Shown one piece after another: positions 5,726-11,505 of a stretch of 11,702 bases of DNA. Below the pieces are notes generated by a model that saw only the letters and a program-made list of their open reading frames with translations, was not told the origin of the DNA and ran no database searches. Within the stretch, counting starts at the first letter, position 1, and every line of letters begins with the position of its first letter. The translations under genes were made by a program, and so were the position numbers. The DNA is from Frondihabitans sp. Its GTDB lineage: Bacteria; Actinomycetota; Actinomycetes; Actinomycetales; Microbacteriaceae. The stretch is from positions 1-11,702 of the forward strand of contig JAODMX010000452.1 in the NCBI GenBank assembly GCA_025464735.1, in the 5' to 3' direction.

Positions 5726-6892
5726 ATGGCAAAGGTTCTCGTAGTCCTGTATCCCGATCCCACGACCGGATACCCGCCGGTCTACGCCCGCGACGGGCTG
5801 CCGACGATCGAGCACTACCCGAACGGACAGACCCTGCCCACGCCGGAGCACCTCGACTTCACGCCGGGCGAGTTGCTGGGCAGTGTCTCGGGCGAGTTAG
5901 GCCTCCGAAAGTTCCTCGAAGACGCCGGCCACACTCTGGTGGTCACGAGCGACAAAGACGGCGAGGACAGCGAGTTCGAGCGCGAGCTCGTCGATGCCGA
6001 CGTCGTCATCTCCCAGCCGTTCTGGCCCGCGTATCTGACGCCCGAGCGGCTCGCCAAAGCGAAGAACCTCGCGATCGCGATCACGGCGGGCATCGGCAGC
6101 GACCATGTCAACCTGGCCGGTGCGATCGAGAAGGGCATCACTGTCGCCGAGGTCACGTACAGCAACAGCATCGGCGTCGCCGAGCACACCGTCATGCAGG
6201 TGCTGACTCTCGTGCGCGACTATCTTCCGGCGTACAAGACGGTGCTCGACGGTGGCTGGAACATCGCAGACAACGTGCAACGCGCCTACGATCTCGAAGG
6301 CATGGACGTGGGTGTGTTCGCGGCCGGTCGCATCGGTCGAGCTGTGCTCGAGCGCCTCGCCCCGTTTGACGTCAAGCTCCACTACACGGATCGCGCCCGG
6401 CTTCCCGAGGAGGTCGAGAAGCGTCTCAATCTCACGTTCCACCAGTCGATCGACGAGATGTTGCCGCTCGTGGACGTCCTCACCGTGCACGCCCCGCTGA
6501 CCGACGAGACCCGTGGCCTGTTCGACGACGAGCGCCTTGCGACAATGCGCCGCGGCGCCTACATCGTCAACCCGGCTCGCGGCGCCATCGCCGACCGCGA
6601 CGCGATCGTTCGGGCCCTCGAGAGCGGACAGCTCGCCGGATACGCGGGCGACGTCTGGGACATCCAGCCAGCGCCGGCCGATCACCCCTGGCGCACGATG
6701 CCGCACCACGGCATGACGCCGCACGTGTCGGGCTCCTCCCTGCCGTCGCAGGCGCGCTACGCGGCCGGCACCCGCGAGATTCTGGAGGATTTCTTTGCTG
6801 GGCGACCGATCCGCAAGGAGTACCTCATCGTCGAGGGCGGCTCGTATGCCGGAACGGGAGCGACCTCGTATGCAAAGCCCGCGGGATCCTGA
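5726..6892 (+). CDS. fdh: NAD+-dependent formate dehydrogenase
   Basis: A 388-residue D-2-hydroxyacid-dehydrogenase-fold enzyme that oxidises formate to CO2 with NAD+, needing no metal or molybdopterin. It closely follows the Pseudomonas sp. 101/Moraxella type, for example LLGSVSGELGLRKFLE and TSDKDG near the N-terminus. All key residues are present with an offset of one: N147, R285, D309, Q314, H333, and S335-G336. The nucleotide motif is AAGRIG (199-204) and D222 selects NAD over NADP. The N-terminal extension and the C-terminal tail typical of bacterial formate dehydrogenases are present, the tail being about 12 residues shorter than in the Pseudomonas enzyme. There are no cysteines at all. 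GGAG at 5715-5718 serves the ATG at 5726. Cyanase follows after 35 bases, suggesting one operon. Confidence 0.95.
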   Translation: MAKVLVVLYPDPTTGYPPVYARDGLPTIEHYPNGQTLPTPEHLDFTPGELLGSVSGELGLRKFLEDAGHTLVVTSDKDGEDSEFERELVDADVVISQPFWPAYLTPERLAKAKNLAIAITAGIGSDHVNLAGAIEKGITVAEVTYSNSIGVAEHTVMQVLTLVRDYLPAYKTVLDGGWNIADNVQRAYDLEGMDVGVFAAGRIGRAVLERLAPFDVKLHYTDRARLPEEVEKRLNLTFHQSIDEMLPLVDVLTVHAPLTDETRGLFDDERLATMRRGAYIVNPARGAIADRDAIVRALESGQLAGYAGDVWDIQPAPADHPWRTMPHHGMTPHVSGSSLPSQARYAAGTREILEDFFAGRPIRKEYLIVEGGSYAGTGATSYAKPAGS

Positions 6893-6927
6893 ATCGCCAC
6901 CCACAGAAGACTGACGAGGAGCTCACG

Positions 6928-7365
6928 ATGGACAAGAAACAAGCGGCTGCCCGGGTGGTCGAAGCGAAGGAGCGGCTCGATCTCTCCTGGAAGGACATCG
7001 CAGCCGGCCTCGGAACGAGCCCCGCCTGGACGGTGGCAGCCCTTCTCGGAAACCACCCCGTACCGGACGACGTCGCGGCAAGAGCTGTCGCGCTGCTCGA
7101 ACTCGACACCGAGACCGGAGCGGCTCTGCGTCGGCAGCCCTACCGCGTCACCGATCCGACTCTCCTGTCGGACCCCACGATCTACCGATTCCACGAGGCG
7201 CTCAACGTCTACGGGCCGGCGATCAAGGAGCTGATCCACGAGGAATTCGGCGACGGCATCATGAGCGCGATCAACTTCAACCTCTCCGTCGAGCGCCGCC
7301 CGCATGATGGCGGAGACCGGGTTCGCGTCGTCTTTGACGGCAAGTTCCTGAAGTACGAGTGGTAA
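6928..7365 (+). CDS. cynS: Cyanate hydratase (cyanase)
   Basis: A 145-residue cyanase, about ten residues shorter at the N-terminus than the E. coli enzyme (156). It converts cyanate and bicarbonate to carbamate and CO2, the carbamate decaying to ammonia and CO2. The N-terminal helix-turn-helix-like domain (about 1-75) is followed by the catalytic domain with DPTIYRFHEALNVYG (82-96) and GDGIMSAINF (108-117). The active-site residues R87, E90 and S113 match R96/E99/S122 of E. coli, so activity is expected; the known enzyme is a decamer. GAGGAG at 6916-6921 gives a good ribosome-binding site six bases before the ATG. In E. coli cynS lies with a carbonic anhydrase and a transporter; here the partner is formate dehydrogenase, and no transporter or CynR-type regulator is seen. 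Confidence 0.96.
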   Translation: MDKKQAAARVVEAKERLDLSWKDIAAGLGTSPAWTVAALLGNHPVPDDVAARAVALLELDTETGAALRRQPYRVTDPTLLSDPTIYRFHEALNVYGPAIKELIHEEFGDGIMSAINFNLSVERRPHDGGDRVRVVFDGKFLKYEW

Positions 7366-7366
7366 G

Positions 7367-7395
7367 GCCAACCGCGCGACGAATCTCGAGTTGGC
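7367..7395. terminator. Inverted repeat between convergent cynS and polymerase genes
   Basis: GCCAAC (7367-7372) and GTTGGC (7390-7395) form a 6-bp stem with a 17-base loop. They fill the 33-base gap between two converging stop codons. The rightward strand continues TTCTC, a weak pyrimidine tail. Its position suggests a shared two-way terminator, but the stem is short. Confidence 0.45.
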
Positions 7396-7398
7396 TTC

Positions 7399-8433
7399 TC
7401 AGTCGGAAGCAGAGGGGTGGCGCGCGCGGCTGGGCTGGACGCGCGGCGGCTCGCCCGGCATCTTGGGAAAGTCGGGCGGGAAGGGCAGCTCCCCCAGGCC
7501 CGACTCGAGGTCGCGCGCCCACCACTCCAGTAGGGGTGAGATCGAGGGGCCAACGCTCCGGTGCAGGTCTTCCCACGGGTCACCGGTCTTCGCGAGCCGC
7601 TCGGGCACGGTGAGCACCGTGTGGCTTGCAGGATCCGTGTGCTCCAGTTCGTCCCACGACAGCGGTGTCGAGACGGAAGCCCGCGCCAGGGCCCGGGGTG
7701 AGTAGGCGCCGGCCATCGTGCGATCGCGGTTGGCCTGGTTGTAGTCGACGAAGATGCGGCTGCCCCGCTCCTCCTTCCACCAGGCGGTGGTGACGCGGTC
7801 GGGCATCCTGCGTTCCAGCTCTCGCGCGGTGGCGATCACGGCGTGCCGCACGTCGAGGAACTCGTGCTCGGGGGCGATCGGCGCAAACACGTGCAGGCCT
7901 CGGTTGCCCGACGTCTTGACGTAGGCGGTGAGCCCCACCTCGTCGAGCACGCGCCGGAGGGCTGTGGCGGCCTCGATCGCGTCGACGAACTCGGTGCCGG
8001 GCTGCGGGTCGAGGTCGATGCGGAGCTCGTCGGGGAAGTCGGGGGCCGAGGCCCGCGATGCCCAGGGATGGAAGACGACGGTGTTCATCTGCACGGCCCA
8101 GACGGCTCCCGCGGGCTCGTCGATCACGAGCTGGGGGTGCACCCGCTTCGAGGGATACGTCACGTCGACCGCGCGGACGTACTCCGGCGCCCCGCGCGGC
8201 GGGTTCTTCGAGAAGAACTGCTCACCCTCGACCCCGTCGGGGAAGCGCTGCAGAGACACCGGGCGACCACCATTGGCTGCGACGAACGCCGGCCCCACCG
8301 CGACGAGGTAGTGGGCGAGATCGAGCTTCGTGATGCCGAGATCGGCCCACAGGATCCGGGACGGGCTCGACAGCCGGACCTCACGCCCTCCGTCGGGTCC
8401 GGGTACCTCCAGCACTACAGCGTCACTAGCCAC
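7399..8433 (-). CDS. Stand-alone LigD-type DNA polymerase/primase domain protein
   Basis: A 344-residue protein equal to the polymerase (PolDom/primase) module of bacterial LigD, here without ligase or phosphoesterase domains. This family fills gaps at broken DNA ends, preferring ribonucleotides, in non-homologous end joining. Visible marks are SSPSRILWADLGITKLDL (22-39), FFSKNPPRGAP (73-83), the metal-binding pair D140 and D142 in RIDLDPQPG, TSGNRGLHVF (174-183), and the third carboxylate D230 in FVDYNQANRDRT. The catalytic set is therefore complete. The C-terminal tail (about 320-344) is Pro/Arg-rich and probably disordered. The GTG at 8433 lies five bases after TAGCTT and fits a leaderless start. 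It is transcribed away from the DNA ligase at 8560, with a hairpin repeat between the two. Ku is not in the window. Confidence 0.92.
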   Translation of the reverse strand: MASDAVVLEVPGPDGGREVRLSSPSRILWADLGITKLDLAHYLVAVGPAFVAANGGRPVSLQRFPDGVEGEQFFSKNPPRGAPEYVRAVDVTYPSKRVHPQLVIDEPAGAVWAVQMNTVVFHPWASRASAPDFPDELRIDLDPQPGTEFVDAIEAATALRRVLDEVGLTAYVKTSGNRGLHVFAPIAPEHEFLDVRHAVIATARELERRMPDRVTTAWWKEERGSRIFVDYNQANRDRTMAGAYSPRALARASVSTPLSWDELEHTDPASHTVLTVPERLAKTGDPWEDLHRSVGPSISPLLEWWARDLESGLGELPFPPDFPKMPGEPPRVQPSRARHPSASD

Positions 8434-8438
8434 ACCTC

Positions 8439-8444
8439 AAGCTA
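8439..8444 (-). promoter_or_regulatory. -10 box TAGCTT of the LigD-type polymerase gene
   Basis: On the minus strand TAGCTT is followed by five bases and the GTG at 8433. The region where a -35 box would lie (about 8462-8467) touches the left arm of the hairpin repeat at 8464-8527, so that repeat could influence this promoter. Confidence 0.5.
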
Positions 8445-8463
8445 CGCTCCACTGTCCCCGAGT

Positions 8464-8527
8464 GGTGAGTGTCCGAAGTGGGTCGCCTCCAGCGGGTTGC
8501 GGCAGCGCTTCTTGGACACTCGCCGGG
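8464..8527 (+). repeat. Dispersed hairpin repeat, copy A (64 bp)
   Basis: The left arm GGTGAGTGTCCGAAG (8464-8478) pairs with the right arm CTTCTTGGACACTCGCC (8508-8524). This gives 11 pairs (one G-U), a two-base bulge and four more pairs, and the right end continues GGG. A second copy of nearly the same length, end sequence and orientation lies at 11353-11417. Copy A sits between two divergent start codons, so it cannot be a terminator for either flanking gene. It lies 20 bases from both probable -10 boxes (8444 and 8548). Confidence 0.8.
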
Positions 8528-8547
8528 TTACGGGCGCCAAGCGAGAG

Positions 8548-8553
8548 CAGAAT
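8548..8553 (+). promoter_or_regulatory. Possible -10 box CAGAAT of the DNA ligase gene
   Basis: CAGAAT matches TATAAT at four of six positions and stands six bases before the ATG at 8560, the spacing seen at other leaderless starts here. GGAGG (8555-8559) directly abuts the ATG, too close to act as a normal ribosome-binding site, which supports the leaderless reading. Confidence 0.4.
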
Positions 8554-8559
8554 CGGAGG

Positions 8560-9600
8560 ATGGAAGCGATCAACCCGATGCTGGCGAAAGCCGTCGGCGC
8601 CGTTCCGGCAGTCGACAGCGTCGAGGGCGGCCTGGTGTACGAGCCGAAGTGGGACGGCTTTCGCGGCATCGTCTCCGTCGACGCCGACGGGGTCGTGGAG
8701 ATCGGGAGTCGGGGCACGAAGACGCTGACCAGGTACTTTCCCGAGCTCGTGGGCGAGTTCGAGGCGCAGCTCCCCGGATCCTGCGTCCTCGACGGAGAGA
8801 TCGTGGTGCGCACGGGCGACCCCGGCGACGAGAGACTCGACTGGGAAGCGCTGTCGGCCAGGATCCACCCGGCCGCCTCACGAATCCTGCGTCTGTCGGC
8901 GGAGACTCCGGCCTCGTTCGTCGCCTTCGATCTGCTGATGCTCGACGGCACTGACCTCCAGGGCAGGCCGTTCGCCGAGCGTCGAGCTGCCCTCGAAACA
9001 CTTGGTGCTTCCTTCACAGCACCGCTCCACCTCAGCCAGACGACCGACGACGAGCAGCTGGCGAAGCAGTGGCTTGAGGAGTTCGAGGGTGCCGGGCTCG
9101 ACGGCGTCGTCGCGAAGCCGCTCGCCGCGGTCTACGAGCAAGGAAAACGAAGGATGCTGAAGGTCAAGCACCACAGGACTGCCGACGTGGTCCTGCTCGG
9201 CTATCGCGTCCACGCCAGCGGTTCGGGCGTCGGTTCACTGCTACTCGGGCTCCACGACGCGAACGGCGAGCTGCAGAACGTCGGCGGCGCCTCGGCATTC
9301 ACCGACCGGAGGCGGCAGGAGCTCGTCGATGAGCTCGAACCCCGTGTGGTCCGCGACGCGGACGGCGAGGCCGTCCGTGGCGCGACCGAGCGCAGCCGAT
9401 TCACCGGCGCGAAAGACGTCTCGTTCGTGCAACTCGATGGGACCCTCGTCGCGGAGGTGCGGTACGACCAGATGGAGGGCGCCCGGTTCCGCCACACCGT
9501 GCAGTTCGAGCGCTGGCGCCCCGACCGCGAGGCGGCGTCGTGCACCTTCGAGCAGTTGGAGATCCCGACGGCCTACGATCTCAGTCGCGTCCTCGCCTGA
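8560..9600 (+). CDS. ATP-dependent DNA ligase, LigC-like
   Basis: A 346-residue ATP-dependent DNA ligase that seals nicks through an AMP-lysine intermediate. The nucleotidyltransferase domain (about 1-205) shows motif I EPKWDG with nucleophile K30, motif Ia-type GSRGTKTLTRYFPEL (49-63), motif III VAFDLLMLDG (121-130), motif IV EGAGLDGVVAKPL (176-188) and motif V LKVKHHRTADVVLLGY (200-215). An OB-fold domain follows (about 206-346) and ends with the FERWRPD-type motif. There is no polymerase or nuclease domain, and the length fits mycobacterial LigC-type ligases better than LigD. The frame is open far upstream, but that stretch is antisense to the polymerase gene. The ATG at 8560 gives the typical MEAINPMLAKAV start. 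It is divergent from the LigD-type polymerase, suggesting a shared repair role. Confidence 0.93.
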   Translation: MEAINPMLAKAVGAVPAVDSVEGGLVYEPKWDGFRGIVSVDADGVVEIGSRGTKTLTRYFPELVGEFEAQLPGSCVLDGEIVVRTGDPGDERLDWEALSARIHPAASRILRLSAETPASFVAFDLLMLDGTDLQGRPFAERRAALETLGASFTAPLHLSQTTDDEQLAKQWLEEFEGAGLDGVVAKPLAAVYEQGKRRMLKVKHHRTADVVLLGYRVHASGSGVGSLLLGLHDANGELQNVGGASAFTDRRRQELVDELEPRVVRDADGEAVRGATERSRFTGAKDVSFVQLDGTLVAEVRYDQMEGARFRHTVQFERWRPDREAASCTFEQLEIPTAYDLSRVLA

Positions 9601-9614
9601 CGAGCTTCGCCGTT

Positions 9615-10052
9615 CTACGCGGTCGGCGCCACGTCGCGGAGGCCGTCAAGGACGGTCTGCCAGTTCGACGATGAGTGCTCTGCCGATTCGGCCGATTCGT
9701 TGTTGTCCTGCACGACGGAAACGCGGCAACCGCCATCGATCGGCTGGACCCGGTAGGTGACCCGCTGGTAATTCTCGGGGACGTCCGGTTTGCCGCTCGT
9801 CGGGCTGAAGAAGCTCGTGACCAGAAGCAGCGGCGGTGTCGACTCGATCACCGTTCCTTTGTCTTCGTAGGTCGTTCCCTCCCACTCGCCGGCGTAGGTG
9901 ATGGGACTACCCACCTGCCAGTCGCTGGTGACCTGGGTGCCGAAGAAGTACCGTGCGACGAGGTCGGGTTCGGTGAGGGCGCGCCACACCTGGTCGGGAT
10001 CGGCGTCGACCACCACGGTGGCCTTGGCTAGGTAGTCGCCGCTGTCGCTCAT
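9615..10052 (-). CDS. SRPBCC/AHSA1-like (START superfamily) protein
   Basis: A 145-residue single-domain protein with the helix-grip pattern of the SRPBCC superfamily, AHSA1 branch. VVVDADPDQVWRALTEPDLVARYFFG (about residues 13-38) is the family's opening strand and helix, and WQTVLDGLRDVA near the end is its long C-terminal helix. Such proteins bind hydrophobic ligands or act as small co-chaperone-like factors; the ligand cannot be predicted. An in-frame ATG also exists at 10058, but AAGGAG ends directly against it. The ATG at 10052 has that site at a six-base distance and is the better start. The gene converges on the ligase gene with only 14 bases between stops and is divergent from the methyltransferase gene. 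Confidence 0.87.
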   Translation of the reverse strand: MSDSGDYLAKATVVVDADPDQVWRALTEPDLVARYFFGTQVTSDWQVGSPITYAGEWEGTTYEDKGTVIESTPPLLLVTSFFSPTSGKPDVPENYQRVTYRVQPIDGGCRVSVVQDNNESAESAEHSSSNWQTVLDGLRDVAPTA

Positions 10053-10113
10053 GCCCATCTCCTTCGTTGGTGGACCCAGTGTGCTCCCCTCTCACCCGTG
10101 CTGCTCACCCGCC

Positions 10114-10119
10114 TAGAGT
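10114..10119 (+). promoter_or_regulatory. -10 box TAGAGT of the methyltransferase gene (leaderless)
   Basis: TAGAGT stands six bases before the ATG at 10126. Hexamer and spacing are identical to those of the DeoR-type regulator at 1192-1197. No ribosome-binding site is present between box and start. Confidence 0.6.
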
Positions 10120-10125
10120 GACAGC

Positions 10126-10791
10126 ATGGCCCAGAGCGATCCCCGGTCGAGCGATGTCCGCAGCGCGTACGACACCGTTGCTGACTCCTACGCACGGATC
10201 CTTGCCGATACCTCGTACGAGGCGCCGCTCGACCTCGCTCTGGTCGACGAGTTCGCGCGGCAGACCGGCGACGGCGCTCGCATCCTCGACGCCGGCTGCG
10301 GCGCCGGGCGCATGATCACGTACCTGGACGGAATCGGACGGTTCGACATCGAAGGCGCCGATCTCTCCCCCGCCATGATCGCGCGGGCCCGCCACGAGCA
10401 TCCGGGGCGGCGATTCCACACGGCGGCGCTGACCGACCTTCCCTTCGCCGAGGGCAGCTTGGACGGAGTGCTCTGCTGGTATTCGATCATCCACACGCCG
10501 ACCGCCGAGATTCCCGAGATCCTTCGCGAGATCCGCAGGATCCTGCGCCCCGGCGGCTCCGCACTCCTCGCCTTCCAGGCGGGCACCGGAGTTCGCCGGA
10601 TCGAGCACGCCTACGGTCACGATGTGGCACTCACGGCCTACCTGCACGACGATCTCGCCGTGATCGCTGCGATGGAGGCGGCCGGATACGTGATCGAGGC
10701 GCGTCTGCTGCGAGGTCCGCGCACGACCGAGAGTCACTCGCAGGGGTTCGTTCTCGCGCGATCAAGCGCTGCCGGGGGCGACTCGCACTGA
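10126..10791 (+). CDS. Class I SAM-dependent methyltransferase
   Basis: A 221-residue class I (Rossmann-fold) methyltransferase of the UbiE/type 11 kind. Motif I is ILDAGCGAG (53-61), the acidic residue after strand 2 is in IEGADLSPAMIARA (about 85-98), and the motif IV-V region reads LPFAEGSLDGVLCWYSIIHT (about 107-126). LREIRRILRPGGSALLAF (about 138-155) is the standard post-motif helix and strand. The N-terminus SAYDTVADSYAR is typical of small-molecule methyltransferases. There is no signal peptide. The substrate is unknown and the neighbours give no pathway. A perfect 14-bp palindrome inside the gene (10534-10547) falls on the conserved RRILR codons and is probably chance. Confidence 0.92.
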   Translation: MAQSDPRSSDVRSAYDTVADSYARILADTSYEAPLDLALVDEFARQTGDGARILDAGCGAGRMITYLDGIGRFDIEGADLSPAMIARARHEHPGRRFHTAALTDLPFAEGSLDGVLCWYSIIHTPTAEIPEILREIRRILRPGGSALLAFQAGTGVRRIEHAYGHDVALTAYLHDDLAVIAAMEAAGYVIEARLLRGPRTTESHSQGFVLARSSAAGGDSH

Positions 10792-10795
10792 TGTC

Positions 10796-10825
10796 GTGAC
10801 CTCCGTCGCCCGGCAGGTGTAGACC
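10796..10825 (+). promoter_or_regulatory. Promoter of the DoxX-like gene (leaderless)
   Basis: GTGACC (10796-10801) is a fair -35 box and TAGACC (10820-10825) a -10-like box, 18 bp apart. Six bases then lead to the ATG at 10832. The -35 begins five bases after the methyltransferase stop, so this gene probably has its own promoter. Confidence 0.5.
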
Positions 10826-10831
10826 AAGAAC

Positions 10832-11326
10832 ATGAGCCTCGGAACAACTCTTCTTCGCGTCGCCGTCGGTGCCTCGTTCGTCGGGCACGGTCTCCAGAAA
10901 CTGAACGGGTCGTTCGGCGGCCCCGGGCTGAGCGGCGTCGAGGGCGTCATGAAGAGCCTCAACCTGCACCCGGCAAAGCGCAACGCGCTTCTCGCCGCGC
11001 TCACCGAGACGCTGGGCGGGGCGGGAATCCTCACCGGAACGCTCACGCCGCTTGCGGCGGCGGGTCTCGTCGGGTCGATGGTGACAGCGGTCCGCAAGGT
11101 GCATCTGAAGAACGGTCTCTTCAACTCCGACGGCGGCTACGAGTACAACGCCGTGCTCGTGGGCGCCCTCGCTGTCATCGCGGCGGGACCCGGGGTCGTC
11201 TCGTTCGATGCGATCATCGGCAAGAAGAAATGGGGCGTGGGCGGGACACTCTTCGCTCTGATCGTCGGCTTCGCCGCGTCCGCCGCCATCATCGAGCTGG
11301 GCGAGCGCAACGCTCCACCCGAGTAA
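10832..11326 (+). CDS. DoxX family membrane protein
   Basis: A 164-residue integral membrane protein of the DoxX/DoxD-like family. About four hydrophobic segments are visible: near 5-22 (TLLRVAVGASFVGHGLQKL), 50-85 with the conserved ALTETLGGAGILTG, 105-122 and 133-155. The HGLQK motif after the first helix is the usual family mark. DoxX-like proteins are linked to thiosulphate:quinone oxidation in archaea and to redox and oxidative-stress complexes in mycobacteria; the role in this organism is unknown. No superoxide dismutase or SseA-type gene is adjacent. The ATG at 10832 is chosen for its -10 spacing and the immediate start of the first helix. Confidence 0.88.
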   Translation: MSLGTTLLRVAVGASFVGHGLQKLNGSFGGPGLSGVEGVMKSLNLHPAKRNALLAALTETLGGAGILTGTLTPLAAAGLVGSMVTAVRKVHLKNGLFNSDGGYEYNAVLVGALAVIAAGPGVVSFDAIIGKKKWGVGGTLFALIVGFAASAAIIELGERNAPPE

Positions 11327-11352
11327 CTGTTCTCTTCGGCCTCGGCCCGCGC

Positions 11353-11417
11353 GGCGAGTGTCCGCGAAGCGTTGCCTCGGTCGCGGTGGAGGCCACACTT
11401 TGTGGACACTCACCGGG
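11353..11417 (+). repeat. Dispersed hairpin repeat, copy B (65 bp)
   Basis: CGGCGAGTGTCCGCGAAG (11352-11369) pairs with CTTTGTGGACACTCACCG (11398-11415) over 18 positions, with one mismatch and two G-U pairs. A second stem, GCCTC/GAGGC (11374-11378, 11389-11393), nests inside. It shares arms, length and a CCGGG right end with copy A at 8464-8527. It begins 26 bases past the DoxX stop and ends 76 bases before the next -10 box. Here it could affect mRNA 3' ends, but no T-run follows. Confidence 0.82.
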
Positions 11418-11433
11418 CGAGGCGGGCAGCCTT

Positions 11434-11450
11434 CCGCCCTCAGAGGGAGG
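11434..11450 (+). terminator. Possible terminator downstream of the DoxX-like gene
   Basis: CCGCCCT (11434-11440) and AGGGAGG (11444-11450) form a stem with one internal mismatch and a three-base CAG loop. The T-containing TCTGTT follows immediately. It lies after hairpin repeat B and before the next promoter, so it could end the DoxX transcript. Confidence 0.45.
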
Positions 11451-11493
11451 TCTGTTGGGTCTTGGGGTGGACGATGCGCGAAGGGTCGTCGTC

Positions 11494-11499
11494 TAACCT
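11494..11499 (+). promoter_or_regulatory. -10 box TAACCT of the gene at the right edge (leaderless)
   Basis: TAACCT is followed by six bases and the ATG at 11506, repeating the spacing seen at 1192, 10114 and 10820. No convincing -35 is seen. Confidence 0.5.
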
Positions 11500-11505
11500 C
11501 GAAGG

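Noticed and set aside
5897..6904. A 335-codon open frame antisense to formate dehydrogenase
   Set aside because: It mirrors the formate dehydrogenase gene, whose every key residue is conserved. Long antisense frames are usual in DNA of this G+C content, and the product has Arg/Val/Asp-rich low-information sequence.
7843..8559. The ligase reading frame stays open far upstream, suggesting a much longer protein
   Set aside because: This stretch is antisense to the well-supported LigD-type polymerase gene, has no ligase-like sequence, and crosses the hairpin repeat. The conserved ligase start is at 8560.
10534..10547. Perfect 14-bp palindrome CGCAGGATCCTGCG
   Set aside because: It lies within the conserved RRILRPGG codons of the methyltransferase and is probably a by-product of coding sequence.
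10631..11413. A 260-codon minus-strand frame over the methyltransferase end and the DoxX-like gene
   Set aside because: It spans two real genes and repeat B, and is rich in Arg and Glu without recognisable motifs.
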